Source of the DNA: Planctomycetota bacterium
Lineage (GTDB): Bacteria; Planctomycetota; Planctomycetia; Isosphaerales; Isosphaeraceae
Assembly: GCA_021777685.1 (NCBI GenBank)
Contig: JAJYDH010000017.1
Coordinates: forward strand, 1 to 25,339
DNA: 25,339 nucleotides
Direction: 5' to 3'
Both the position numbers and the translations under genes were made by a program. Below are positions 16,362 to 23,156 of this stretch, piece by piece. How positions within the stretch are numbered: position 1 is the stretch's first letter; every line of letters starts with the position of its first letter. The notes below the pieces were generated by a model. It did no database searches and was not told where the DNA came from. It was given only the letters and a program-made list of their open reading frames with translations.

Positions 16362-18054
16362 CGGAGAGACGGCCCGGACCCTCGTCGAATTCTTCCGGGA
16401 AATAGCGGAGGGCGCAGAGCAGGGGGTTCGGCGCCGCCTGGCCGAGCCCGCAGATCGAGGCGTCACGCATCACGGCGCCCAGCTCGGTCAGCAGCGGCGC
16501 GTCCCATTCGGGGCGTTCCATCAGCCGGACGGCCTTGTCGGTCCCGCACCGGCAGGGGGTGCACTGGCCGCAGCTCTCGTCGGCGAAGAACCGCATCAGG
16601 TTGAGCGCGACGGCCCGGATGTCGTCGCGATCCGACAGGATGACCACCGCCGCCGAGCCGATGAAGCAGCCGTGAGCCTCCAGCGTGCCGAAGTCGAGCG
16701 GGATGTCGGCCAGGCTCGCCGGCAAGATCCCGCCCGATGCGCCGCCGGGGAGATATCCCTTGAAGGTGTGCCCCTCCCGCATCCCGCCGCAATATTCGTC
16801 GATCAGCTCGCGGGCCGTGATCCCCGCCGGCGCGAGCTTCAACCCGGGCGATTTCACGCGGCCCGAGACCGAGAAGCTTCGCAGGCCCTGGCGGCCGTTC
16901 CGCCCCTCGGAGGAGAGCCATCCCGGGCCTCGCTCCAGGATGTCGCGGACCCAGTAGACGGTCTCGACGTTGTGGATCAACGTCGGCAGGCCGAAGAGTC
17001 CGACCTGAGTGGGGTAGGGGGGCTTCTGCCGGGGATAGCCTCGCTTGCCTTCGAGGCTCTCCAGCATCGCGGTCTCCTCGCCGCAGATATAGGCCCCGGC
17101 CCCCCGGCGGAGGTGGATCTTCGGCGGGTCGGCGATCCCGGCCGCGCCCAGCCGGCCGATCTCGCGGAGCAGGACCTCGCGAACCTCCGGGTACTCGTCG
17201 CGGAGGTAGATGTAGACCTCGTCGGCCTCGACCACCCACGCGGCGATGAGCATCCCTTCGAGGAACCGGTGAGGGTCGGCTTCGAGGTAATGACGGTCCT
17301 TGAACGTGCCGGGCTCCCCCTCGTCGGCGTTGATGGCCATCAGGCGAGGCCCCGGCGACTGCCGGACCAGCCGCCACTTCTGCCCCGAGCGGAACCCCGC
17401 GCCGCCGAGCCCCCGGAGGCCCGAGGCCTCGACCGCGCCGATCACCCCCTCGACCGGCCGCGACCCCTCGCGGCACTCGCGGAGCACCCGGTAGCCGCCG
17501 GCCTCGGCGTATTCCCCCAGGCCGATCGTCCGCGAGGGCAGGACCGGCTCGACCCGACCTTCGGCCACGGCCGCCCCGACCGACGAGCCGGTCGCGCATT
17601 CGAGGTGATGATGGCCCACGACCGCGACCGGGGCGCGATCGCAGCGGCCCATGCAGGGGGCGGAGATGACCCGGACGCCCGGCCCGAGGTCGCCGGCCAG
17701 CCCGTCGCGGAGGGCCTCGGCCCCTTCGAGGGCGCAGGCGATGCTGTCGCAGACCCGGACGGTGATCGGGGGCGGTGGGGCGTCGCCGTCTTCCAGGACG
17801 TCGAAGTGGGCGTAGAACGTGGCGACCTCGTAGACCTCGGCCATCGCCAGCCGCATCACCTCGGCGAGGGCCGCGAGGTGGGCCGGCTTGAGCGAGCCGA
17901 AATGGTCCTGGATGAGGTGCAGGTGCTCGATCAGGAGGTCGCGCCGCCTCGGGCGATCGCCCAGCAGCGCGATCACCTCGCCCAGCGCGGCCGGTTCGAC
18001 CTGCCGCCCCTTCGGCTGCGGGTTCGCCTTTCCCTGTCGCCCCTCGAGCCGCAT
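16342..18054 (-). CDS. Formate dehydrogenase diaphorase subunit, NuoE-NuoF (FdsG-FdsB) fusion
   Basis: This 570-residue protein is the NAD+-reducing partner of the formate dehydrogenase alpha subunit encoded next on the same strand. Residues about 20-150 are a NuoE-type thioredoxin-like [2Fe-2S] domain with Cys102, Cys107, Cys134 and Cys138 (CDSIAC and CMGRC). Residues about 170-545 are NuoF-like: the FMN/NADH-binding stretch GLGGAGFRSGQKW (215-227), INADEGEPGTFKDRHYLE, GAGAYICGEETAML, and the [4Fe-4S] motif SCGQCTPC with Cys495, 498, 501 and the later Cys535. In the FdsGBA enzymes of Cupriavidus and Rhodobacter these two parts are separate proteins; here they are fused. The last residues (GRVGER) are encoded by the palindromic repeat. 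The gap to the alpha-subunit gene is 89 bases. Other NuoEF-type diaphorases are possible, but the neighbour makes formate dehydrogenase the best call. Confidence 0.93.
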   Translation of the reverse strand: MRLEGRQGKANPQPKGRQVEPAALGEVIALLGDRPRRRDLLIEHLHLIQDHFGSLKPAHLAALAEVMRLAMAEVYEVATFYAHFDVLEDGDAPPPPITVRVCDSIACALEGAEALRDGLAGDLGPGVRVISAPCMGRCDRAPVAVVGHHHLECATGSSVGAAVAEGRVEPVLPSRTIGLGEYAEAGGYRVLRECREGSRPVEGVIGAVEASGLRGLGGAGFRSGQKWRLVRQSPGPRLMAINADEGEPGTFKDRHYLEADPHRFLEGMLIAAWVVEADEVYIYLRDEYPEVREVLLREIGRLGAAGIADPPKIHLRRGAGAYICGEETAMLESLEGKRGYPRQKPPYPTQVGLFGLPTLIHNVETVYWVRDILERGPGWLSSEGRNGRQGLRSFSVSGRVKSPGLKLAPAGITARELIDEYCGGMREGHTFKGYLPGGASGGILPASLADIPLDFGTLEAHGCFIGSAAVVILSDRDDIRAVALNLMRFFADESCGQCTPCRCGTDKAVRLMERPEWDAPLLTELGAVMRDASICGLGQAAPNPLLCALRYFPEEFDEGPGRLSGRVGER

Positions 18055-18285
18055 GAGACATGGACCCCCGCGCGGACGGGACGCCGCCTCGCCCGCCGAT
18101 CGAGTTCAGCGTCGGGTTGACGATCGATCATACACCGGGCGCGGCCCGAAGCAACCGGGCGGGGACGGCCCGCAGGGTTGTTCAAAGGTCGCGCCGCAAT
18201 CCTCCGCCCCCCCAGCGGCCTCTCGAAGCTCTGGCGACGTCATCCGTCCGAGGACCTGAGATCGGGCCGCCGACGCCGGGCCCGA
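18055..18285. other. Spacer between the diaphorase and DUF1080 genes
   Basis: This 231-base stretch lies between two minus-strand genes. I see no gene, tRNA or convincing terminator in it. It should contain the promoter of the formate dehydrogenase operon, but no clear -35/-10 pair stands out. TTCAAAGGTCG at 18181-18191 repeats the inner end of the inverted repeat near 3747. Confidence 0.4.
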
Positions 18286-19104
18286 TCAGGGTCGGATCAG
18301 CGGCCGGACCTCGATCTTGCGGAAGAAGATCTCGGCCCCCTCGGACTGGAACTGGATCTTGCCGGCGGCCGGGCTGGCGTCGGTCCCCTCGTTGACGAGC
18401 AGGCCGTTGACCAGCACGACGACCCGGCCGCCGTCGCAGATGACCTCGGTCCGGTTCCACTCGCCGGAGGGGCGCTCGACGTCACGCTTGCCCCGGAACC
18501 CCAGCGAGTCGCGCCAGGAGGGGTCGCGGCCCCACCAGTTGATCCGCCCCCGGTCGCGGGCGACCGCCGGAGCCCCCTTCTCGAAGTAGGGCTGGCCGTC
18601 GGCCCCGGTCCGGGCCTCGCAGGTCAGGCGGGGCTTCCCCTTGCCGCCGACGAGGAGGAGGTCGCCGGTCCCTCCCTCGATGATCTGGCACTCGATCGAC
18701 TCCATCCACTGGCCGCCCGCGGCGCCGTCGGGGCCCGTGCAGTGCAGGAGGATGCCCGAGTCGCGGGCCGCCTTCGCCCGGGAGCCCCAGGTCTGCTCGC
18801 CCCATTTCCACTCGACGACCAGGTGGTAGTCGGAGAAGTTGCCGCCTGTGGCCAGGCCGCCGAACTCCTCGCCCGAGGCCCGGATCATGCCGTCGCGGAC
18901 GGTGAAGACGTTCAGGGGGTCCTCGTAGCCGTGCCCCCTGGTGTAGGCGTAGAAGCCCGCCAGGTCGCGGCCGTTGAACCGGAAGATCGGCTCGCCGGAG
19001 CGGAATTCGGGCACCGCCCGCGCGAACGAGGGGACGTCGGCGTCCTCCGGCGAGGCTACGGGGGCGACGAGTGCCAGGATCAGCGTCGTGAGGATGGGTC
19101 GCAA
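18286..19104 (-). CDS. Secreted DUF1080 (3-keto-disaccharide hydrolase family) protein
   Basis: The 272-residue product begins with a signal peptide (MRPILTTLILALVAPVAS), so it should act in the periplasm or outside. The rest is one DUF1080 domain, a concanavalin-like beta-sandwich: FRFNGRDLAGFYAY near the start, then FSDYHLVVEWKWGE, DSGILLHC, QWMESIECQIIEGGTGD, and GEWNRTEVICDGGRVVVLVNG near the end. The family is annotated as 3-keto-disaccharide hydrolase, and some members act on 3-keto-glycosides; many planctomycete copies are uncharacterised. The gene is transcribed away from the pectin operon across a 298-base spacer, which could allow joint control. The domain is certain; the substrate is not known. 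Confidence 0.92.
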   Translation of the reverse strand: MRPILTTLILALVAPVASPEDADVPSFARAVPEFRSGEPIFRFNGRDLAGFYAYTRGHGYEDPLNVFTVRDGMIRASGEEFGGLATGGNFSDYHLVVEWKWGEQTWGSRAKAARDSGILLHCTGPDGAAGGQWMESIECQIIEGGTGDLLLVGGKGKPRLTCEARTGADGQPYFEKGAPAVARDRGRINWWGRDPSWRDSLGFRGKRDVERPSGEWNRTEVICDGGRVVVLVNGLLVNEGTDASPAAGKIQFQSEGAEIFFRKIEVRPLIRP

Positions 19105-19217
19105 GGTGGGCTCTCCACGGCTCCGGGGACCGAACGGGGATGGCTATCGTCCCAGGACGGGACACGTCTGGCAACTCGGAGGCCGCCGCCTGGAAGATTG
19201 CAAAGACCCCGTGACGA

Positions 19218-19271
19218 GGGAAAAGGGGACGGGCTCCGGCTGGACTCGGCCGGTGCCCGTCCCATTTCCCC
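19218..19271. repeat. Hairpin repeat in the divergent spacer
   Basis: The arms 19218-19234 and 19255-19271 are inverted copies at 15 of 17 positions, with the core GGGACGGGC/GCCCGTCCC. An inner CCGGC/GCCGG pair continues the stem. AAAAGGGGACGGGC-type palindromes are of the dispersed REP-like kind seen in planctomycetes. It occupies the middle of the spacer between the DUF1080 gene and the pectin operon. Apart from a possible promoter nearer the operon, I see nothing else in 19105-19402. Confidence 0.65.
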
Positions 19272-19313
19272 GGGCGAGGACGGACCTGGCCGAGGATCTG
19301 ATCCGGGAGGATG

Positions 19314-19340
19314 TTGCCAAGGGGTACGGGGAGGCATAAG
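19314..19340 (+). promoter_or_regulatory. Possible promoter of the pectin operon
   Basis: TTGCCA (5 of 6 matches to the -35 consensus) is followed after 15 bases by CATAAG (4 of 6 to the -10). It lies about 62 bases before the ATG at 19403. The spacer is short and consensus rules are uncertain in this phylum, so this is tentative. Confidence 0.25.
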
Positions 19341-19402
19341 ATCGGCCTCGGGGCCGGCATGAACGTGAGCCGAGCCCACCCTTCCCGTCCCCGGGGCCCG
19401 CG

Positions 19403-20365
19403 ATGTCGACGACCGATCTCGACCCGATCCGCCTGCTCCGCCCCCGGCGCAAGATCGCGGGTGCGTCCGCGATCCTCCTGCCATTCGAGCCCGGCGGCGC
19501 GGTCGATTGGGCCGCGTTCGCCGCCCATGCTCGACGGACCGCCGAGGCCGGGCTGACCCCGGCCGTCAACATGGACACCGGCTACGTCAACCTCCTCGAA
19601 GACGACCTCCGGGACGAGGTCTTGAGGCGGACCCGCGAGGCCCTCGGCGGCGGCCCGTTCCTCGCCGGCGCCTTCGTGGCCGACCGGCCGGGGGACGCCT
19701 TCGACCGCGACGCTTACCTCCGGCGGATCGAGTCGATCGCCGGATTCGGCGGGACGCCGGTCGTCTTCCAGTCGCACGGGCTGACCTCCTTGGACGACGA
19801 CGCCCTCGTCGACGCCTACGCCGAGATCGGCCGCCATTGCGACCGGTTCCTGGCCTTCGAGCTGGGCACGGCGTTCGCGCCGTTCGGCCGGATCTATCCG
19901 CTGGACGTATTTCGGGGACTGCTCGGCGTCCGCTCGTGCGTCGGGGCCAAGCATTCGTCGCTCCACCGCGAGCCGGAATGGCTCCGCCTGATCGAGCGCG
20001 ACCGGCTCCGGCCCGACTTCCGGGTCTACACCGGCAACGACCTGGCCGTCGACATGGTCATGTACGGCAGCGATTACCTGCTGGGGCTGAGCACGTTCGC
20101 CCCGGACCTCTTCGCCCGCCGCGACGCCCTCTGGGAGGCCGGCGACCCCGCGTTCTTCGAGCTGAACGACCTGCTCCAGTACCTCGGGTTCTTCGCCTTC
20201 CGGCCGCCGGTGCCGGCCTACAAGCATTCGGCCGCGATGTTCCTCCGGCTCCGAGGCTGGATCGGCAGCGACCGGACCCACCCCCGGAGCCCGTCCCGGC
20301 CGGCGTCCGACATCGAAGTCTTGCGCGACATCGGGCAGAGGCTCGGCGTCGTCCCGGAGGTCTGA
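19403..20365 (+). CDS. Dihydrodipicolinate synthase/N-acetylneuraminate lyase family protein
   Basis: The 320-residue product is a predicted cytoplasmic TIM barrel of the class I aldolase family that includes DapA, sialic acid lyase and 2-keto-3-deoxy sugar-acid aldolases. The Schiff-base lysine is probably Lys183 in GAKHSSL. The usual substrate-carboxylate loop GTTGE reads MDTGY here, and the usual catalytic Tyr region reads VVFQSHGLTS, so this is not a standard DapA. Being first in an operon with rhamnogalacturonan-degrading enzymes, it may cleave or dehydrate a keto-deoxy sugar acid; that is inference. It ends 3 bases before the flavoenzyme gene. No strong ribosome-binding site is visible at its own start. 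Confidence 0.88.
   Translation: MSTTDLDPIRLLRPRRKIAGASAILLPFEPGGAVDWAAFAAHARRTAEAGLTPAVNMDTGYVNLLEDDLRDEVLRRTREALGGGPFLAGAFVADRPGDAFDRDAYLRRIESIAGFGGTPVVFQSHGLTSLDDDALVDAYAEIGRHCDRFLAFELGTAFAPFGRIYPLDVFRGLLGVRSCVGAKHSSLHREPEWLRLIERDRLRPDFRVYTGNDLAVDMVMYGSDYLLGLSTFAPDLFARRDALWEAGDPAFFELNDLLQYLGFFAFRPPVPAYKHSAAMFLRLRGWIGSDRTHPRSPSRPASDIEVLRDIGQRLGVVPEV
20356..20360 (+). promoter_or_regulatory. Ribosome-binding site of the flavin oxidoreductase gene
   Basis: GGAGG within the end of the aldolase gene, 8 bases before the ATG at 20369. It supports this start and coupled translation of the two genes. Confidence 0.6.
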
Positions 20366-20368
20366 GCG

Positions 20369-21823
20369 ATGTCGATCCGACGGATGGCCTCGATCAGGAC
20401 CCTGGACGACCTGCGCGGCCTGGCGGCGGCGCTCGGCGTGGACCTCCCCGTCGACGAGGCGATGGAGATCGGCCCGGATGCGCCGCTCGCCCGGCCGTTG
20501 ATTCGAAAAGGCGGCCCCGTCGGCAACCGGTTCGCGATCCTGCCGATGGAAGGCTGGGACGGCACCGAGGACGGCCGGCCCACCGACCTGACCCGCCGCC
20601 GCTGGCGGAACTTCGGCCTGAGCGGGGCCAAGCTGATCTGGGGCGGCGAGGCGGTCGCCGTCCGCCGGGACGGCCGGGCCAACCCCAACCAACTCATGAT
20701 GGATGACGCGACCCTCGGCGGGATCGAAGGGCTCCGAGACGAGCTGATCGGGGCCCACGTCGAGCATTTCGGGACCGATTCCGACCTCCTCATCGGGCTC
20801 CAGTTGACCCACTCGGGCCGGTTCGCAAGACCGAACGAGAAGAAGCGGCCCGAGCCGAGGATCGCCTACCGGCATCCGATCCTGGACCGGGTCGTCGGCG
20901 TCGAGGACGACGGGCCCTTGCTGTCGGACGACGAGGTCGCCCGGCTGGTCGACGACTTCGTCCGGGCCTCGATGCAGGCCCGGAAGGCGGGGTTCGGGTT
21001 CGTCGACATCAAGCACTGCCACGGCTACCTCGGGCACGAGTTCCTCTCGGCGGTCGACCGGCCGGGCCGGTACGGCGGGAGCCTGGAGAACCGCTCGCGA
21101 TTCCTCCGCGAGGTCGTCGCCGGCATCCGCGCCGAGGCCCCGGGGCTGGAGATCGGCGTGAGGCTGAGCGTCTTCGACCTCGTCCCGTTCCGGCCCGGCA
21201 CCGGCGGGACGGGCGAGCCGGCGGCCAGGGGGCCGTATCGCCACGCCTTCGGCGGCGACGGGACCGGGCTCGGGTTCGACCTGGCCGAGGTCTCGGAGTT
21301 CCTCTCGATCCTGGAAACCCTGGGGATCGACCTCCTCTGCACGACCGCCGGGAGCCCCTACTACAACCCGCACGTGATCCGCCCGGCGGCCTTCCCGCCG
21401 TCCGACGGCTACCTCCCGCCCGAAGACCCGCTGATCGGGGTGGCGCGGCACCTCTCGGCGACCTCGTGGCTCAAGGCCCGGCATCCCGGGCTGGCCGTGG
21501 TCGGGTCGGGGTACTCGTACCTGCAAGAATGGCTGCCATTCGTCGGCCAGCGGGTCGTCCGCGACGGCGGGGCCGACTTCGTGGGTCTGGGCCGGATGGT
21601 CCTGTCGTACCCCGAGATGCCGGCCGACGTCCTGGCGGGCCGGCCGACATCCCGCAAGCGGGTCTGCCGGACCTTCAGCGACTGCACGACCGCCCCCCGG
21701 AACGGCATGGTCTCGGGCTGCTACCCGCTCGACCCGTTTTACAAGGGGCGTCCCGAGCGGGAGCGGGTGAACCGGATCAAGCAAGAGGCGGCCGAGCGGA
21801 TGCCCGCGCGGAATTCCCCCTGA
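20369..21823 (+). CDS. NADH:flavin oxidoreductase (Old Yellow Enzyme family)
   Basis: The 484-residue product is a predicted cytoplasmic FMN TIM-barrel oxidoreductase. Seen: ARPLIRKGGPVGNRFAILPM after a 40-residue N-terminal extension; LQLTHSGR (Gln145 to Arg151), the usual FMN/substrate motif; IKHCHGYLGHEFLS (His216, His218, Tyr220), a conserved active-site stretch; and VGLGRMVLSYPEMPADV in the FMN-phosphate region. The C-terminal end has three spaced cysteines (CRTFSDC, then SGCYPLD), which recall the Fe-S segment of 2,4-dienoyl-CoA reductase-type members but lack its CxxC spacing. There is no C-terminal FAD/NADPH domain, so it is longer than classical OYE (about 350-400 residues) yet shorter than dienoyl-CoA reductases (about 670). 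OYE enzymes typically reduce activated C=C bonds. In this operon the substrate could be an unsaturated uronate product; that is speculative. Confidence 0.9.
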   Translation: MSIRRMASIRTLDDLRGLAAALGVDLPVDEAMEIGPDAPLARPLIRKGGPVGNRFAILPMEGWDGTEDGRPTDLTRRRWRNFGLSGAKLIWGGEAVAVRRDGRANPNQLMMDDATLGGIEGLRDELIGAHVEHFGTDSDLLIGLQLTHSGRFARPNEKKRPEPRIAYRHPILDRVVGVEDDGPLLSDDEVARLVDDFVRASMQARKAGFGFVDIKHCHGYLGHEFLSAVDRPGRYGGSLENRSRFLREVVAGIRAEAPGLEIGVRLSVFDLVPFRPGTGGTGEPAARGPYRHAFGGDGTGLGFDLAEVSEFLSILETLGIDLLCTTAGSPYYNPHVIRPAAFPPSDGYLPPEDPLIGVARHLSATSWLKARHPGLAVVGSGYSYLQEWLPFVGQRVVRDGGADFVGLGRMVLSYPEMPADVLAGRPTSRKRVCRTFSDCTTAPRNGMVSGCYPLDPFYKGRPERERVNRIKQEAAERMPARNSP

Positions 21824-21833
21824 ATATCGGAAC

Positions 21834-23156
21834 ATGCCCATGAAATCGTCGAGGTTGGATGGTCGGGGCCTCGCCCGGGCCGTGGTCCTGGCGATCGGAT
21901 GCGCGATGCTGGCCGGCCCATCGTGCCCGGCGCAGGCGACGAAGGCCGAGTTCAAGTTCGACCTCGGCCCGGGGAAGGTCGCGCCGGGGTTCGTGCCCGT
22001 CCTGCCCTCGACGGTCTATTCCCAAGAATCCGGCTACGGATTCGAGCCAGGTAGCAAGATCGTCGGCGTCGACCGGGGCGGCTCCGACCCGCTGCGGGAC
22101 GACTTCTGCGCGGCCGACGGGCCGTTCCTGTTCTCGGTCGCCCTGCCCGAGGGGAATTACGACGTCAAGCTGACGCTCGGCGACGGGGACGGGACGTCCG
22201 ACACGACCGTCAAGGCCGAGTCTCGACGCTTGATGGTCGAATCCGAGCGAACAGCAAAAGCGACATTCGCGACCCGGACGTTCACCGTGAACGTCCGCAC
22301 GTCATGGATCGCGTCCGGCGGGGCCGTGAAATTGAAATCCCGCGAGGTGGGTTATCTCCACTGGGACGACAGGCTGACGCTGGAATTTTCCGGGCCCCGG
22401 CCTTGCGTCTGCGGGATCGAGATCGCCCCCGCGCCCGACGCCGTCACGGTCTACCTCGCGGGCGACTCCACCGTGACCGACCAGCCCCGCGAGCCCTGGA
22501 ATAGCTGGGGGCAGATGCTCCCCCGGTTCTTCAAGCCCGGCGTGGCGGTGGCCAACCACGCCGAGTCGGGCGAGTCGCTCAAAAGCTTCCTCGCCCAGAG
22601 GAGACTGGAGAAGATCCTCGGCACGATCAAGGCGGGCGATTACCTGTTCATCCAGTTCGGCCACAACGACCAGAAGGAGCGCGGGGAGGGCGTCGGGGCG
22701 TTCACGACCTACAAGGACTCGCTCAAGCATTTCGTCGCCGAGGCCCGGAAGCGTGAGGCCCTGCCGGTGCTCGTGACCCCGGTCGCCCGGCGGGCGTTCG
22801 GCCAGGACGGCCGTCTCGTCAACAACCTGGGCGACTACCCCGAGGCCGTCCGCCGGGTGGCCCGGGAGGATCATGTCCCGCTGATCGACCTCAACGCCAT
22901 GAGCAGGCCGTTCTACGAGGCGCTCGGGATTGAAGGGTCGAAGCAGGCGTTCGTCGACAACACGCACCACAACAACTACGGGAGCTACGAGCTGGCCCGC
23001 TGCATCATCGAGGGGATCGGGCAGGACAAGCTGGGGCTCGCGAAGTTCATCGAGGACGGCCTGCCGCCGTTCGACCCGGCCCAGCCCGATCCCGTCGCCG
23101 ACTTCAAGGTGCCCCCCAGCCTACAGGGCCAATCCAACGTCCCGGACGGGAGCTGA
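21834..23156 (+). CDS. Rhamnogalacturonan acetylesterase (SGNH hydrolase, CE12 type)
   Basis: This 440-residue secreted enzyme is expected to remove acetyl groups from galacturonate of rhamnogalacturonan I. The N-terminus (MKSSRLDGRGLARAVVLAIG) is a signal peptide; ATG at 21834 or 21840 may be the start. Residues about 37-200 form a malectin/galactose-binding-like beta domain (FKFDLGPGKVAPGF). The SGNH hydrolase follows: the GDST block with nucleophile Ser212, Gly in ESGES, GHND at 276-279, and the catalytic Asp375/His378 in DNTHHN. All four blocks are intact, so it should be active. The layout matches CE12 enzymes such as Bacillus YesT with an added N-terminal domain. It starts 10 bases after the flavoenzyme gene and abuts the lyase gene. 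Confidence 0.93.
   Translation: MPMKSSRLDGRGLARAVVLAIGCAMLAGPSCPAQATKAEFKFDLGPGKVAPGFVPVLPSTVYSQESGYGFEPGSKIVGVDRGGSDPLRDDFCAADGPFLFSVALPEGNYDVKLTLGDGDGTSDTTVKAESRRLMVESERTAKATFATRTFTVNVRTSWIASGGAVKLKSREVGYLHWDDRLTLEFSGPRPCVCGIEIAPAPDAVTVYLAGDSTVTDQPREPWNSWGQMLPRFFKPGVAVANHAESGESLKSFLAQRRLEKILGTIKAGDYLFIQFGHNDQKERGEGVGAFTTYKDSLKHFVAEARKREALPVLVTPVARRAFGQDGRLVNNLGDYPEAVRRVAREDHVPLIDLNAMSRPFYEALGIEGSKQAFVDNTHHNNYGSYELARCIIEGIGQDKLGLAKFIEDGLPPFDPAQPDPVADFKVPPSLQGQSNVPDGS

Noticed and set aside
18482..21955. Long open frame of 1157 codons on the minus strand across the DUF1080 gene and the pectin operon
   Set aside because: It overlaps three genes with clear families, and its translation is low-complexity Arg/Pro/Gly/Glu-rich. 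It is a shadow frame.
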